Below the pieces are notes generated by a model. That model saw only the letters and a program-made list of their open reading frames with translations, did not search any database and had not been told where the DNA came from. DNA of 64,000 bases from NCBI RefSeq assembly GCF_022024055.1, contig NZ_CP091788.1:1736001-1800000 (forward strand), in the 5' to 3' direction. Made by a program: the position numbers and the translations under genes. This document shows positions 35,444 through 44,664 of the stretch, one piece after another; position 1 is the first letter of the stretch, and the number at the start of each line of letters is the position of its first letter. This DNA is from Prevotella sp. E2-28. GTDB taxonomy: Bacteria; Bacteroidota; Bacteroidia; Bacteroidales; Bacteroidaceae.

Positions 35444-38032
35444 TTATCTGTTAATTAAAAATTTAAGTATTCCTCGCATAATCAGTTCCTGCTGTTTCTT
35501 ATCTTTAATACACTCGAATGGGAATCCCATCGTAAAGGCTCGGTAGTCATTACCTTGATAAGCCACAGCAGCACAGGTATTATTGTTATATACCATCGTT
35601 GGGAAGGCATTCATAGTAGAGGCTGATAGGACATCACTTTGCATGGCGGCATAATGCGTCTCGTTCAACTGACGATAGAATTTGAAGTCCACGCCTAGTC
35701 CGTTCACGTTCTCACTCAACTCATTGTTAGTGCCCTCATAATTCACGTTCAGCACTTCCGAAAGGAATGCTTGGTCTTCCGTCGAAGTCATATCAGAGCC
35801 CACATAGGCACCACTCACAAATAGGTTTCCACCGTAGGCCGTATAGTCTCTCAGACGTTCTTGCATAGACTGATGAAAACTCTTATATGGTACCAGACTA
35901 TGTCCGTCATTCTTTTCCAGTCCCAATATCAGGTCAATGATATCGTACCTGTTCAGGTCGCAGTCACCGTTTTCTATCGCCACCGATGAACTGCTCACAA
36001 TATTATATTCGCCCGCAGTCTTAATAGCATTAGCATGGGTAGTCACATAGTTAAAGTCATTTCCTGCGATAAACATACCCTGCAAATCTGGCGTGGTATA
36101 TCCTAATCCAGTGGAATCCTCCACGCCAATCTTCTTGACGTCAAAAATACGCTGAACGCCCAGCCATCCTGCCGTTCTTCCGTACGACACACCAATATCC
36201 TCATTCAGGTCGAATCCTTGTCCCACCTTGCTGATAGCAGGTGACGACAGACGGTTAAATCCGTTGATAATCATCACCGTTCTTACTGAATTAGGATTAT
36301 AGAGTGCCACCAGTTCCTCCGTCGGGAAACTTTCTCCACCCTCATTAATGGCTGTCACGCGAAAGCGATACAACACATAAGGTCTCAACTTCAATTTGCA
36401 CGAGGTGCCGCGCAGTAATGTGCCGTTATCAAAACCGGCATCATCTTGAGCAATATAAAGGACATAACCTGTAGGCTTTGATGTAGGCTCTTGTCCGTCT
36501 ATGATACCCTGCCAACTAAGGCACGCCTCATTATGCTCTCCTGTCAACTCCACATGAAAGCGGTTAGGAGTCAGCGGTTGCACCACACAGTCCTGATGAT
36601 GGCCCTTCGTCATGTAGCGCAACAGTGTCTTATAAATAGAGCGTGCCAGCGTAAAGCGGAAGTTTGGGTCCAGTCCGTAACGCATATCCCCGAAATTCTG
36701 ATGCGACAAGGTCTCCAAGATAGAACTTGGCACTACTGGCACACGTGTCTCGTTGTAGTTACGATCTCTAACCTGTCTCTTGGTCCATTCACCATAATTA
36801 TATGTCAGGTCTGTGGTCACATTATCCAGCAAGGCCGTTGCCAATTCACGCGACACCTCTCTGCTCAGACCGGCAGCCAGTTGCTTATCACCATTCTGTG
36901 TTGTACAGATAGAAAGAGATCCGTACACACCTTCACCCGTCTCGGTGTAACCTGCATCGCTGTGAACAGCCAGTGACAACTCTATGGGCACATGGCGACC
37001 TACGGAGTCAGGAGCAAATACAGAACCGCCACAAAGCAGGTTAGTCATCAGTGAGCGTGCGTTCAAATCGTCACCGTAATCATCTACGCCGTTCTTGCAG
37101 CTATATATCTCATACGGCATTCCTGCCCACTGGGCATAATAGCGTGCACCCTCCAGGCAGCGGGGCAAGCCACTCGTCTCTCCGCCACGCTCCACATTTC
37201 CCATACCTCCACCAAAGCGCACTGCATCAGTAGTTACTATACCCTTGTGTTTACTGAGGTTTGACACGACGACCTTGTTCTTCTCACTGCATCCCTTGTC
37301 AAAATCAAAGGTTCCCAGATAGACCCAAGTAAAACCGCCCATCTGCTGGTTCACGGCAAACTCAGTCTTCTGCCCTTTGTGATATACGGTATAATGAGCA
37401 TCGTCAATGCTGTTCTCTACCGTCTGGTAACTCACATACACCGCATAGCGACCATCCTCAGGGATATCCGGCTGATAGGTCACGGTGCTCAGTCTTGATG
37501 TGCTATGCGTGCTCTCAGCCATACGAGCCGTACCAGCCATAAACGGGTTGTCCTTGTCTTTGTAATTACCTTTGTGATAGGCAAAGCCCTGACTTGGAGC
37601 TGTTTCCCATTCATATCTCAGACTGTGCTCCTGGTAATTCACAAGTGAAGGCATGTTGTCATTATCTACGATAACCTCATTACGCTGCCAGTCGCGTTCA
37701 CGCGGTGTGAATACTGTGGCGCCTGCGTTTTCCAGCATCGGTATAAGGTATGGCACCACAATGGTTTGTGTAAAGAGATCTTCCGTCGTTCCATACAAAG
37801 GTGGACGTTGCCAGCGCCAGCGCCCTTCGTGATTATCGAAATAGCGCCCGTGACTAGCCCAGATGGAGATATGCCTTCCCGCCAGTCCCTGTTCAATAGA
37901 GTAGGGGCGCGAGGTATTCTTGACCCAAGGCTCTCCTTTATAATCTATATTCCCCCATATAGCCTGTGCTGACAGACTCTGGGAGACTGTCAGCAACAAT
38001 AAGCTCATGAAGAGATTCGTAAATCTACACAT
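35444..38032 (-). CDS. Secreted golvesin/xanthan-lyase-like protein with amidase-like region
   Basis: 862 residues from ATG 38032, which gives the signal peptide MCRFTNLFMSLLLLTVSQSLSA; further upstream codons lie in the acyltransferase gene. Met30 of the longer frame (38008) is an alternative. The N-terminal part (ISIWASHGRYFDN, VVPYLIPMLENAGATVFTPRERD) resembles N-acetylmuramoyl-L-alanine amidases. An inserted golvesin C-terminal-like carbohydrate-binding domain follows (YAVYVSYQT to AVRFGGGMG), then more amidase-like sequence (IELSLAVHSDAGY) and an FN3-like segment before a C-terminal Rossmann-like region. Such proteins are often annotated xanthan lyase in Bacteroides. Cell-wall or polysaccharide processing is likely; the exact substrate is unknown. 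Confidence 0.8.
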   Translation of the reverse strand: MCRFTNLFMSLLLLTVSQSLSAQAIWGNIDYKGEPWVKNTSRPYSIEQGLAGRHISIWASHGRYFDNHEGRWRWQRPPLYGTTEDLFTQTIVVPYLIPMLENAGATVFTPRERDWQRNEVIVDNDNMPSLVNYQEHSLRYEWETAPSQGFAYHKGNYKDKDNPFMAGTARMAESTHSTSRLSTVTYQPDIPEDGRYAVYVSYQTVENSIDDAHYTVYHKGQKTEFAVNQQMGGFTWVYLGTFDFDKGCSEKNKVVVSNLSKHKGIVTTDAVRFGGGMGNVERGGETSGLPRCLEGARYYAQWAGMPYEIYSCKNGVDDYGDDLNARSLMTNLLCGGSVFAPDSVGRHVPIELSLAVHSDAGYTETGEGVYGSLSICTTQNGDKQLAAGLSREVSRELATALLDNVTTDLTYNYGEWTKRQVRDRNYNETRVPVVPSSILETLSHQNFGDMRYGLDPNFRFTLARSIYKTLLRYMTKGHHQDCVVQPLTPNRFHVELTGEHNEACLSWQGIIDGQEPTSKPTGYVLYIAQDDAGFDNGTLLRGTSCKLKLRPYVLYRFRVTAINEGGESFPTEELVALYNPNSVRTVMIINGFNRLSSPAISKVGQGFDLNEDIGVSYGRTAGWLGVQRIFDVKKIGVEDSTGLGYTTPDLQGMFIAGNDFNYVTTHANAIKTAGEYNIVSSSSVAIENGDCDLNRYDIIDLILGLEKNDGHSLVPYKSFHQSMQERLRDYTAYGGNLFVSGAYVGSDMTSTEDQAFLSEVLNVNYEGTNNELSENVNGLGVDFKFYRQLNETHYAAMQSDVLSASTMNAFPTMVYNNNTCAAVAYQGNDYRAFTMGFPFECIKDKKQQELIMRGILKFLINR

Positions 38033-38579
38033 TACCAATAGTAAACAATTCAGGCCGCTTGCCCTTGAAATCTTTGAAGTATAGTTTAATCTCACGCATG
38101 TCGGCCTCTAGGTCACCAGTTGGCCTAATGGTCTTGGTGCACTGAATGTGTTTCTTCTCATAGTCTAATCCATACAGCAGAATAGGTATCTCAGCTTTCA
38201 GGGCTATGAAATAAAAGCCCTTCTTCCATTCCTCCACACGTGCTCTTGTTCCCTCGGGCGTGATGCAAAGGTGGAATATCTTAGCCTGCTTGGCCGTCTC
38301 TGCCATAGAATCAGTCATGCTGGTGTGCTTCTGGCGATACACGGGTATGCCACCCATGCTTTTGAACAGTGGTCCCAATGGCCAGAAGAACCATTCCTTT
38401 TTCATTAAAAAGTTACTGCCCAGCCCTTTTGCGCCATTATACAGTTGACCTATCAGAAAGTCCCAGTTGCTGGTGTGCGGAGCCAGACAGATAATATATT
38501 TCTCAGGGTGTTCTTCTGTTACTTCAGCAGTCCACCCCATTTTCTTAAATAATAACCAGTTACAAAATTTCTTCCACAT
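38025..38579 (-). CDS. 1-acyl-glycerol-3-phosphate acyltransferase-like protein (PlsC family)
   Basis: 184 residues. The acyltransferase catalytic motif HTSNWD gives His35 and Asp40 (H-x4-D), and the phosphate-binding motif TPEGTR follows near residue 110, both in order. The protein is shorter than PlsC and lacks a clear membrane anchor, resembling the small Bacteroidota subgroup. It would transfer an acyl chain to a lysophosphatidate or ornithine-lipid type acceptor at the inner membrane. It overlaps the exoprotein start by 8 bases and begins one base after the stop of the small gene upstream. Confidence 0.88.
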   Translation of the reverse strand: MWKKFCNWLLFKKMGWTAEVTEEHPEKYIICLAPHTSNWDFLIGQLYNGAKGLGSNFLMKKEWFFWPLGPLFKSMGGIPVYRQKHTSMTDSMAETAKQAKIFHLCITPEGTRARVEEWKKGFYFIALKAEIPILLYGLDYEKKHIQCTKTIRPTGDLEADMREIKLYFKDFKGKRPELFTIGNV

Positions 38580-38849
38580 TTACAAGTTGTTTATTTGATC
38601 GGCGATTTCGCTAGCCTGTGCAGCAAACTTCTCTCGCAAATCCTTGTAATATGCTTTCGCCTGAATACCAGGTTCAGGGTGTGATACGCGACTGATAAAG
38701 TTACGCTGTGTTTTAACAAGTGCCACAAGTACCGCCTCGGTGTTGTCCTTGTGCGATTCTGTTCCATACAGTGAAGCAGCTACAGCCTCAGTAAACAGTT
38801 CTTCACAAATCTGGTTAATAGCCTTCTTAAGTGTTCTTTTGTTTGCCAT
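38580..38849 (-). CDS. Hypothetical small protein, first gene of a six-gene run
   Basis: 89 residues from ATG 38849 (MANKRTLKKAINQICEELF). An in-frame ATG at 38885 lies within the -7 element of the promoter and cannot be the start. The protein is helical and basic at the N-terminus (EAVAASLYGT, ALVKTQRNFISRVSHPEPG). I recall similar small proteins in Bacteroidales without a function. It precedes the acyltransferase with no gap. Confidence 0.75.
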   Translation of the reverse strand: MANKRTLKKAINQICEELFTEAVAASLYGTESHKDNTEAVLVALVKTQRNFISRVSHPEPGIQAKAYYKDLREKFAAQASEIADQINNL

Positions 38850-38882
38850 AGTCTTAAATATAAAATAGTACAGATTCAACTG

Positions 38883-38914
38883 CAAAGATAAACACTTTAT
38901 TTTAAACCACCAAA
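38883..38914 (-). promoter_or_regulatory. Promoter of the 38849-32410 gene run
   Basis: On minus, TTTG (38914-38911), 20 bases, TATCTTTG (38890-38883). Six genes with overlaps or gaps of at most two bases follow. Confidence 0.8.
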
Positions 38915-38930
38915 TTTTCAGGGACTTTTC

Positions 38931-39914
38931 CTACTTGATTTCCCATCCAATAGCAGAAGCACCCAGTACAGCAGCTGAAGCACCGTCAAGGGCACTAATC
39001 AGGAACTGCGCCTTACCGCGGAATGGTTTCATCACATGAGCATCATAAGCCTCGCGAATAGGCTTCATAATCAGTTCGCCTGCCTTCGTCATACCACCGA
39101 AGAAGATAAATGCCTCAGGCGATGAGAAAGCTGCGAAGTCTGCACAAGCCTCGCCCAGCATCTTTCCGGTGAACTCATAGATTTCCAGTGCCAGTTTATC
39201 GCCCTTTTCTGCAGCGATACTAACATCCAGTGAGGTGATTTCTTCGGCATTCATGTTACGAAGCAGTGACGGACGTGTGGTAGTCTGAAGCAGTTCGCGA
39301 GCTGTGCGTGCCACGCCCGTAGCAGAACAGTAGGCTTCCAAACAACCCGTACGACCGCATCCGCAGGGACGACCCTCAGCACCACGTACCATCGTGACGT
39401 GTCCCAGCTCTCCTGCAAAACCGTCATGTCCGTAAAGCAGCTGTCCGTTAGCCACGATACCCGAACCTACACCAGTACCCAGTGTAATAACGATAAAGTC
39501 CTTCATGCCACGTGCAGCACCATATACCATTTCACCTACGGCAGCAGCGTTAGCATCATTTGTCAGACCTACGGGGATTCCCTCCAGTCGGTCAGAGAAC
39601 ATCTTTGCCAGTGGCACGATGCAGTCATGTGCCCAAGGCAGATTGGGAGCAAATTCAATGGTTCCTTTATAATAATTAGCGTTAGGAGCACCTATACCCA
39701 TAGCCTTGATTTTGCTGATGCCACCCACCTGTTCAATGATGGGCTGCAGAGCTGCCACGCAAGCATCCACATAGGATTCTGCTGTGGCGTGACCGCCAGT
39801 TTTGATAGCTGTGGTAGCCTTGATTTCTCCACGTGCATCAACGATTCCGAAAACGGAGTTTGTACCTCCCAGGTCAAGACCTATTACATAGGGCTTTATT
39901 CCTTGTTGTTCCAT
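38931..39914 (-). CDS. ROK family glucokinase
   Basis: 327 residues. The phosphate-1 loop (VIGLDLGGTNSVFGIVD), the second ATP site (IVITLGTGVGSGIV), the catalytic region (GLTNDANAAAVGE) and the ROK zinc motif (CGCGRTGCLEAY) are all present. ROK kinases phosphorylate glucose or a related hexose at the C6 position. Length is normal. It has its own promoter and ends 16 bases before the -33 element of the next minus-strand operon. Confidence 0.93.
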   Translation of the reverse strand: MEQQGIKPYVIGLDLGGTNSVFGIVDARGEIKATTAIKTGGHATAESYVDACVAALQPIIEQVGGISKIKAMGIGAPNANYYKGTIEFAPNLPWAHDCIVPLAKMFSDRLEGIPVGLTNDANAAAVGEMVYGAARGMKDFIVITLGTGVGSGIVANGQLLYGHDGFAGELGHVTMVRGAEGRPCGCGRTGCLEAYCSATGVARTARELLQTTTRPSLLRNMNAEEITSLDVSIAAEKGDKLALEIYEFTGKMLGEACADFAAFSSPEAFIFFGGMTKAGELIMKPIREAYDAHVMKPFRGKAQFLISALDGASAAVLGASAIGWEIK

Positions 39915-39955
39915 ATGTTTTTTAGTTTTAGTTTGAATTTATGCGCTTTAGACTG

Positions 39956-39985
39956 CAAAGATAATAAATAATTGCGAATTTGCAA
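39956..39985 (-). promoter_or_regulatory. Promoter of the ROK kinase
   Basis: On minus, TTG (39985-39983), 19-20 bases, TATCTTTG (39963-39956). Confidence 0.7.
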
Positions 39986-40026
39986 CAGATAATTGTTATA
40001 TATTTCATAACAAAAGCATTTTTTTT

Positions 40027-40054
40027 ACTTTTCACTTTTTACTTTTCACTTTTT
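40027..40054. repeat. Heptamer repeat (ACTTTTC/ACTTTTT)
   Basis: Two exact 14-base copies, each made of two 7-base units, ACTTTTC and ACTTTTT, ending 5 bases before the -7 element of the LysE-type gene. Confidence 0.85.
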
Positions 40055-40058
40055 TTTG

Positions 40059-40066
40059 TACCTTTG
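40059..40066 (+). promoter_or_regulatory. Promoter -7 element of the LysE-rfbD-prfC operon
   Basis: TACCTTTG lies only 8 bases before the start codon at 40075, so the leader would be nearly absent. The region where a -33 TTG should be is occupied by the heptamer repeat. Confidence 0.65.
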
Positions 40067-40074
40067 CAAACACT

Positions 40075-40755
40075 ATGACATTCTACGTAAACACGATACC
40101 CAATTTATTGGATATAGTCTTCAAAGGACTGTTAATTGGCATCATCGCTTCTGCACCTATGGGACCCGTTGGTGTACTTTGCGTTCAACGTACACTGAAC
40201 AAAGGACGTTGGTATGGCTTCGTCACGGGCTGTGGCGCTGCCTTGAGCGATATTATATACGCTGGTATCACGGGATTGGGCATGGGTATGGTAGTAGATT
40301 TGGTAAGCAATGAGACCAATCGTTTCTATCTCCAGATAGCCGGTAGCCTGATGCTTCTGGCCTTTGGAATCTTCACTTATCGCACAGACCCCACTAAGCG
40401 CATACGAAAGCCTGGACAGAAGAAAGGCACGCTGACCCATAACGGCATCACAGCCTTCTTTGTCACATTAAGCAATCCGCTGATTATCTTCCTCTTTATG
40501 GCTTTGTATGCCCAGTTCTCATTTGGTCTTCAACCCGAAAGGCCTATTGAACTGGTTGCCGGTTTCACCAGCATCGTTGGCGGTGCCCTGCTTTGGTGGT
40601 GGGGCCTCACGTGGCTGGTTGACAAGATCCGCCTGAAGTTCGATAATAACGGTATTCGCCTCATTAATCAGATTATCGGCATGGTGGTTATGCTGGGCAG
40701 TGTTATCATCTTACTCACTACGCTGTTCAGCCTTCATCTCTATAATATTTTCTAG
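40075..40755 (+). CDS. LysE family translocator
   Basis: 226 residues with about six membrane helices. The family start GLLIGIIASAPMGPVGVLCVQRTLNKGR is clear, followed by the GAALSDIIYAGITGLGMG helix and a central FFVTLSNPLIIFLFMALY helix. LysE/RhtB proteins export amino acids or related compounds; the substrate is not predictable. ATG 40075 is nearly at the expected transcript start, which suggests little or no leader. It is the first of four closely spaced plus-strand genes. Confidence 0.9.
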   Translation: MTFYVNTIPNLLDIVFKGLLIGIIASAPMGPVGVLCVQRTLNKGRWYGFVTGCGAALSDIIYAGITGLGMGMVVDLVSNETNRFYLQIAGSLMLLAFGIFTYRTDPTKRIRKPGQKKGTLTHNGITAFFVTLSNPLIIFLFMALYAQFSFGLQPERPIELVAGFTSIVGGALLWWWGLTWLVDKIRLKFDNNGIRLINQIIGMVVMLGSVIILLTTLFSLHLYNIF

Positions 40756-40764
40756 GTTATATAT

Positions 40765-41307
40765 ATGTTTGTAGCACAGGAATTACGTAAAAAGAATATT
40801 GCGGAATACCTGCTCTATATGTGGCAGGTAGAGGACACCATACGTGCTTTCGGCTGTTCGCTGGCACGTATTCGTCGTGAGTATATCGACCGTTTCGATT
40901 ATAACGAGGAGCAGAAAGACGAGGAGGCCGACTGGTTTGGCAACCTCATTAAGATGATGAACGAGGAGGGCTGTCGTGAGCAGGGCCACCTACAGATTAA
41001 TAAGGTGACACTGCAGTTGCTCACCGAGCTTCATCAGCAGTTGCTATCCTCATCTAAATTTCCCTTCTATAATGCCGAGTATTACAAGGTGCTGCCCTTT
41101 ATCGTGGAACTGCGCAACCGTGGTGCCAATAAGGAAGAGGGCGAGATAGAGACTTGCCTGAACCTGCTCTATGGCGTTATGATGCTGCGCTTGCAGAAGA
41201 AGGAGATTACCACCAGCACCGAGCACGCCCTGAAGGAGGTTTCAACCTTTATCGGTATGCTCAGCGATTATTATAAGAAGGATAAAGAAGAACCCTTAGA
41301 GTTCTAA
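40765..41307 (+). CDS. DUF4924 family protein
   Basis: 180 residues, soluble, mostly helical. The sequence (VAQELRKKNIAEYLLYMWQVEDTIRAF, NLLYGVMMLRLQKKEIT) fits my memory of DUF4924, a Bacteroidota family of unknown function. The gene starts 9 bases after the LysE-type gene and precedes rfbD by 22 bases, a neighbourhood I recall from other Bacteroidales. No catalytic motif is visible. Confidence 0.8.
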   Translation: MFVAQELRKKNIAEYLLYMWQVEDTIRAFGCSLARIRREYIDRFDYNEEQKDEEADWFGNLIKMMNEEGCREQGHLQINKVTLQLLTELHQQLLSSSKFPFYNAEYYKVLPFIVELRNRGANKEEGEIETCLNLLYGVMMLRLQKKEITTSTEHALKEVSTFIGMLSDYYKKDKEEPLEF

Positions 41308-41329
41308 CAGAAATATATTGGCGTAGCTC

Positions 41330-42178
41330 ATGAACATACTTGTAACAGGATGCAACGGTCAGTTAGGCAACGAAATGCAGTTGCTGGAGAAAGAGAACCC
41401 GCAACACACCTATTTTAATACTGACGTGCAGGAGCTGGACATCACCGACCAGGCAGCTATCAATGCTTTTGTAGAGGAACATCACATTGACGGCATCGTT
41501 AACTGTGCCGCCTATACCGCTGTTGACAAAGCCGAGGAAAACGAGGCATTGTGTCAACTTCTCAATGCCGAGGCACCTGCTTTCCTGGCTCATGCCGTTG
41601 GCCAGCGTGGCGGATGGATGATTCAGATTTCTACCGACTATGTGTTCGACGGTACTAACTGCACCCCTTATACCGAGGAGGAAGACACCTGTCCAAACAG
41701 TGTTTACGGAAAGACAAAGTTGGTGGGCGAGTTCAATGTGCAGAAACTGTGTCAGCAGTCCATGATTATCCGCACGGCATGGCTTTACTCTACATTTGGC
41801 AATAACTTTGTGAAGACCATGCTTCGCTTAGGCAAAGAGAAACCTGAACTGGGTGTTATCTTTGACCAAATAGGTACGCCTACGTATGCACGCGATTTGG
41901 CAGTAGCTATCTTTGCAGCCATCAATCAGGGCGTGAAGCCAGGCATCTATCATTTCTCTAACGAAGGTGTCATCTCATGGTACGACTTCACCAAGGCTAT
42001 CCATCGCATCGCAGGCATCACCACCTGCAGAGTGCGCCCCTTGCATACCTCTGAATACCCCACACCCGCAGCACGTCCTCATTACAGCGTGCTCGATAAG
42101 ACGAAGATAAAGAATACATACAACATAGAGATACCTTATTGGGAAGATTCCCTTGCAGAATGTATTAAGAAATTATGA
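41330..42178 (+). CDS. rfbD: dTDP-4-dehydrorhamnose reductase
   Basis: 282 residues, an extended short-chain dehydrogenase with N-terminal nucleotide-binding loop [14 protein letters not shown], the STDYVFDG segment and the catalytic YGKTK (Tyr-x3-Lys). It makes dTDP-L-rhamnose for surface polysaccharide from the 4-keto sugar using NAD(P)H. The other rhamnose genes (rfbA, rfbB, rfbC) are not in the window. Its last four bases overlap the start of prfC. Confidence 0.94.
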   Translation: MNILVTGCNGQLGNEMQLLEKENPQHTYFNTDVQELDITDQAAINAFVEEHHIDGIVNCAAYTAVDKAEENEALCQLLNAEAPAFLAHAVGQRGGWMIQISTDYVFDGTNCTPYTEEEDTCPNSVYGKTKLVGEFNVQKLCQQSMIIRTAWLYSTFGNNFVKTMLRLGKEKPELGVIFDQIGTPTYARDLAVAIFAAINQGVKPGIYHFSNEGVISWYDFTKAIHRIAGITTCRVRPLHTSEYPTPAARPHYSVLDKTKIKNTYNIEIPYWEDSLAECIKKL

Positions 42179-43764
42179 ATCAGGAGATAGAAAGAAGAAG
42201 AACATTTGCGATTATTTCGCACCCCGATGCCGGTAAGACCACACTGACTGAGAAGTTCCTGCTCTTTGGCGGACAGATTCAGGTGGCTGGCGCAGTGAAA
42301 AGTAACAAGATTAAGAAGACCGCCACGTCTGACTGGATGGAGATCGAGAAGCAGCGTGGTATCTCGGTATCGACCTCTGTGATGGAGTTCGACTATACCC
42401 CCGATGGTAAGGACATTGAATACAAAGTAAACATCCTCGACACCCCGGGTCACCAGGACTTTGCCGAGGACACCTTCCGCACGCTGACCGCTGTTGACTC
42501 GGCTATCATCGTGGTTGACGGTGCCAAGGGTGTTGAGACTCAGACACGCAAGCTGATGACCGTGTGTCGTATGCGTAAGACGCCAGTCATTATCTTCGTT
42601 AATAAGATGGACCGTGAAGGTCGCGACCCCTTCGACCTGCTCGACGAGTTGGAACAGGAACTGGAGATTAAGGTGCGCCCCCTCTCTTGGCCTATCAATC
42701 AGGGTGCCAAGTTCAAGGGCGTCTATAACATCTACGAGCAGAAGCTCGACCTCTTCACGCCCGATAAGCAGCGCGTCACTGAGAAAGTCAGTGTAGAAAT
42801 CAGTTCCTCTGAGCTCGACGAGCGTATTGGTGAAGCCGATGCCGCTAAACTGCGCGAGGACCTGGAACTGGTTGATGGTGTTTATCCTGAGTTCGATGTT
42901 GAGACCTATCGCTCGGCTGAGGTGGCTCCCGTGTTCTTCGGTTCTGCATTGAATAACTTCGGTGTGCAGGAGCTGTTGAACTGCTTCGTAGAGATTGCCC
43001 CCAGTCCTCGTCCCACAAAGGCTGAGGAGCGCGAGGTGCAGCCCGAGGAGCAGAAGTTCACTGGCTTTATCTTCAAGATTACCGCTAATATCGACCCCAA
43101 CCACCGTTCATGTATCGCTTTCTGTAAGGTATGCTCTGGCAAGTTCCAGCGTAACGTGCCTTACCTGCATGTGCGTCAGGGAAAGACCATGCGCTTCACC
43201 TCGCCCACGCAGTTCATGGCCCAGCGTAAGAGCACTATCGACGAGGCTTGGCCAGGCGATATCGTAGGTCTGCCTGATACCGGTGGTATATTTAAAATAG
43301 GTGACACCATTACCGAGGGTGAGCAACTGCATTTCCGTGGACTTCCCTCGTTCTCACCAGAGCTGTTTAAGTATATCGAGAATGATGACCCCATGAAGTC
43401 AAAGCAGCTCCAGAAAGGTATCGACCAGTTGATGGACGAAGGTGTGGCTCAGCTCTTTGTCAACCAGTTCAACAACCGTAAGATTATCGGTACCGTAGGT
43501 CAACTGCAGTTCGAGGTTATTCAGTATCGCTTGGAGAACGAATATAACGCCAAGTGCCGCTGGGAGCCTGTACACCTGTATAAAGCCTGCTGGATTTCCA
43601 GCGACGACGAAAAGGAACTCGAGAACTTCAAGAAGCGTAAGTACCAGTATATGGCGAAGGATAAAGAGGGTAGGGATGTGTTCCTGGCCGACTCAGGCTA
43701 TGTGCTGCAGATGGCTCAGCAGGACTTTGAGCACATACAGTTCCACTTCACCAGCGAGTTCTAA
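42175..43764 (+). CDS. prfC: Peptide chain release factor 3
   Basis: 529 residues, a translational GTPase that recycles release factors 1 and 2. The G1 motif is [15 protein letters not shown]3 is [14 protein letters not shown], and G4 is [18 protein letters not shown], all characteristic of RF3. The C-terminal domain reads [15 protein letters not shown]. Length is typical. It overlaps rfbD by 4 bases and is convergent with the LuxR-type gene across 18 bases. Confidence 0.97.
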   Translation: MNQEIERRRTFAIISHPDAGKTTLTEKFLLFGGQIQVAGAVKSNKIKKTATSDWMEIEKQRGISVSTSVMEFDYTPDGKDIEYKVNILDTPGHQDFAEDTFRTLTAVDSAIIVVDGAKGVETQTRKLMTVCRMRKTPVIIFVNKMDREGRDPFDLLDELEQELEIKVRPLSWPINQGAKFKGVYNIYEQKLDLFTPDKQRVTEKVSVEISSSELDERIGEADAAKLREDLELVDGVYPEFDVETYRSAEVAPVFFGSALNNFGVQELLNCFVEIAPSPRPTKAEEREVQPEEQKFTGFIFKITANIDPNHRSCIAFCKVCSGKFQRNVPYLHVRQGKTMRFTSPTQFMAQRKSTIDEAWPGDIVGLPDTGGIFKIGDTITEGEQLHFRGLPSFSPELFKYIENDDPMKSKQLQKGIDQLMDEGVAQLFVNQFNNRKIIGTVGQLQFEVIQYRLENEYNAKCRWEPVHLYKACWISSDDEKELENFKKRKYQYMAKDKEGRDVFLADSGYVLQMAQQDFEHIQFHFTSEF

Positions 43765-43782
43765 GACAAAGAGAGATAAGAA

Positions 43783-44382
43783 TCAAATCTTATTGATATC
43801 CACGTATCCGTGCATCACTGCGTAGATGGTGAGCGCGGATACGCTTTTCATACCCAGTTTCTCCATGATATTCTTTCGGTGCGTTACCACCGTAGCCAGA
43901 CCAATGTTCAGCTTATCGGCTATCTCCTTGTTAATAAAGCCCTGCACTATCAGCGACATCACCTCAATCTCACGGTCCGATAGTATTTTCTGTTGCAGAA
44001 TCTTAGGCATCGGCGGCATGTTACGCCCACCACTATGACCCATCTGCTGAAGCATCAGCAGTGCACGTACCAACTCTGATTCCGGTACGTTGATGCAGAG
44101 TGAATGAAACTCCGACAGCTTGCTGTTCTCATTCAGGGAGAGAGTCAATACAATGGTCTTCCTACGATTCTCCGTAAAGAAAGGTCTGTTCTCTAGAACA
44201 ATATTCATCGACACAAAATAATGCATATACTGTTCCGGCTTATTTGCCATCAGTTCCGCCATTGTTCCAAAGGTATCTACGGTAGCAATAGGCATCACGT
44301 TTTGCAGTAATTGCTTCAGTCCTAGCACGGCCAGCGTGTTAGGATCAATGATAGCTATATGTGGGCGACCTTCCATCTTCAT
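43783..44382 (-). CDS. LuxR-type regulator with degenerate receiver domain
   Basis: 199 residues from ATG 44382; ATG 44376 is equally possible. A longer frame to 44421 would start upstream of the promoter -7 element (44399-44392) and is rejected. The N-terminal 120 residues have the length and secondary-structure pattern of a receiver (PHIAIIDPNTLAVLGLKQLL), but the phospho-acceptor position falls in YFVSMNIVLENRP, with no aspartate. The C-terminal LuxR helix-turn-helix is clear (LSDREIEVMSLIVQGFINKEIADKLNIGLATVVTHRKNIMEKLG). Phosphorylation-independent control is likely. No kinase gene is adjacent. Confidence 0.88.
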   Translation of the reverse strand: MKMEGRPHIAIIDPNTLAVLGLKQLLQNVMPIATVDTFGTMAELMANKPEQYMHYFVSMNIVLENRPFFTENRRKTIVLTLSLNENSKLSEFHSLCINVPESELVRALLMLQQMGHSGGRNMPPMPKILQQKILSDREIEVMSLIVQGFINKEIADKLNIGLATVVTHRKNIMEKLGMKSVSALTIYAVMHGYVDINKI

Positions 44383-44391
44383 AACGGCTTG

Positions 44392-44422
44392 CAAAGTTAC
44401 AAACAAATTATTAAAAACCAAA
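44392..44422 (-). promoter_or_regulatory. Promoter of the LuxR-type gene
   Basis: On minus, TTTG (44422-44419), 19 bases, TAACTTTG (44399-44392). The -7 box is only 9 bases before the start codon at 44382. Confidence 0.75.
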
Positions 44423-44482
44423 GAAATGTTTGCGCTACCAGGTTAATAAACTTTAAAAAACAAAACAAATCATAGGGTATAG

Positions 44483-44513
44483 TTGCTAATTTAAAAAGAA
44501 AAGTTTAAATTTG
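44483..44513 (+). promoter_or_regulatory. Orphan promoter on plus strand
   Basis: TTG (44483-44485), 20 bases, TAAATTTG (44506-44513). No protein gene follows on this strand for 9 kb, so it may drive a short RNA ending at the terminator at 44653. Confidence 0.5.
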
Positions 44514-44519
44514 CAACGT

Positions 44520-44653
44520 GTTTTTCATGGTATTAGATTATTAAGGTTAATTATCGAGAATTGTATGTCGCGAGACAAATAATTTTCACCCCACAGCAAT
44601 TACGATTTGTAATTGCTAACGAAAAAGGGAGCCTGTGAAGGTTCCCTTTTCTC
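44520..44653 (+). ncRNA. Candidate small RNA (about 135 bases)
   Basis: The interval runs from an expected transcript start after the promoter at 44483-44513 to a terminator-like hairpin. It contains a perfect 8-bp hairpin GCAATTAC/GTAATTGC (44596-44603 with 44609-44616). ATGs inside lead to reading frames of at most five codons. I do not recognise an RNA family. The terminator could belong instead to the minus-strand remnant at 44665. Confidence 0.3.
44622..44653. terminator. Bidirectional terminator hairpin
   Basis: AAAAGGGAGCC (44623-44633) pairs with GGTTCCCTTTT (44640-44650), one G-T pair, 6-base loop. T-runs occur on both strands. Confidence 0.7.
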
Positions 44654-44664
44654 ATTCTTTTATC

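Noticed and set aside
42136..43104. A 322-codon minus-strand frame inside prfC
   Set aside because: prfC is complete with all GTPase motifs; the antisense product resembles no protein.
44422..44482. N-terminal extension of the LuxR-type gene
   Set aside because: The extra codons cover the promoter -7 box, so they cannot be in the message from that promoter.
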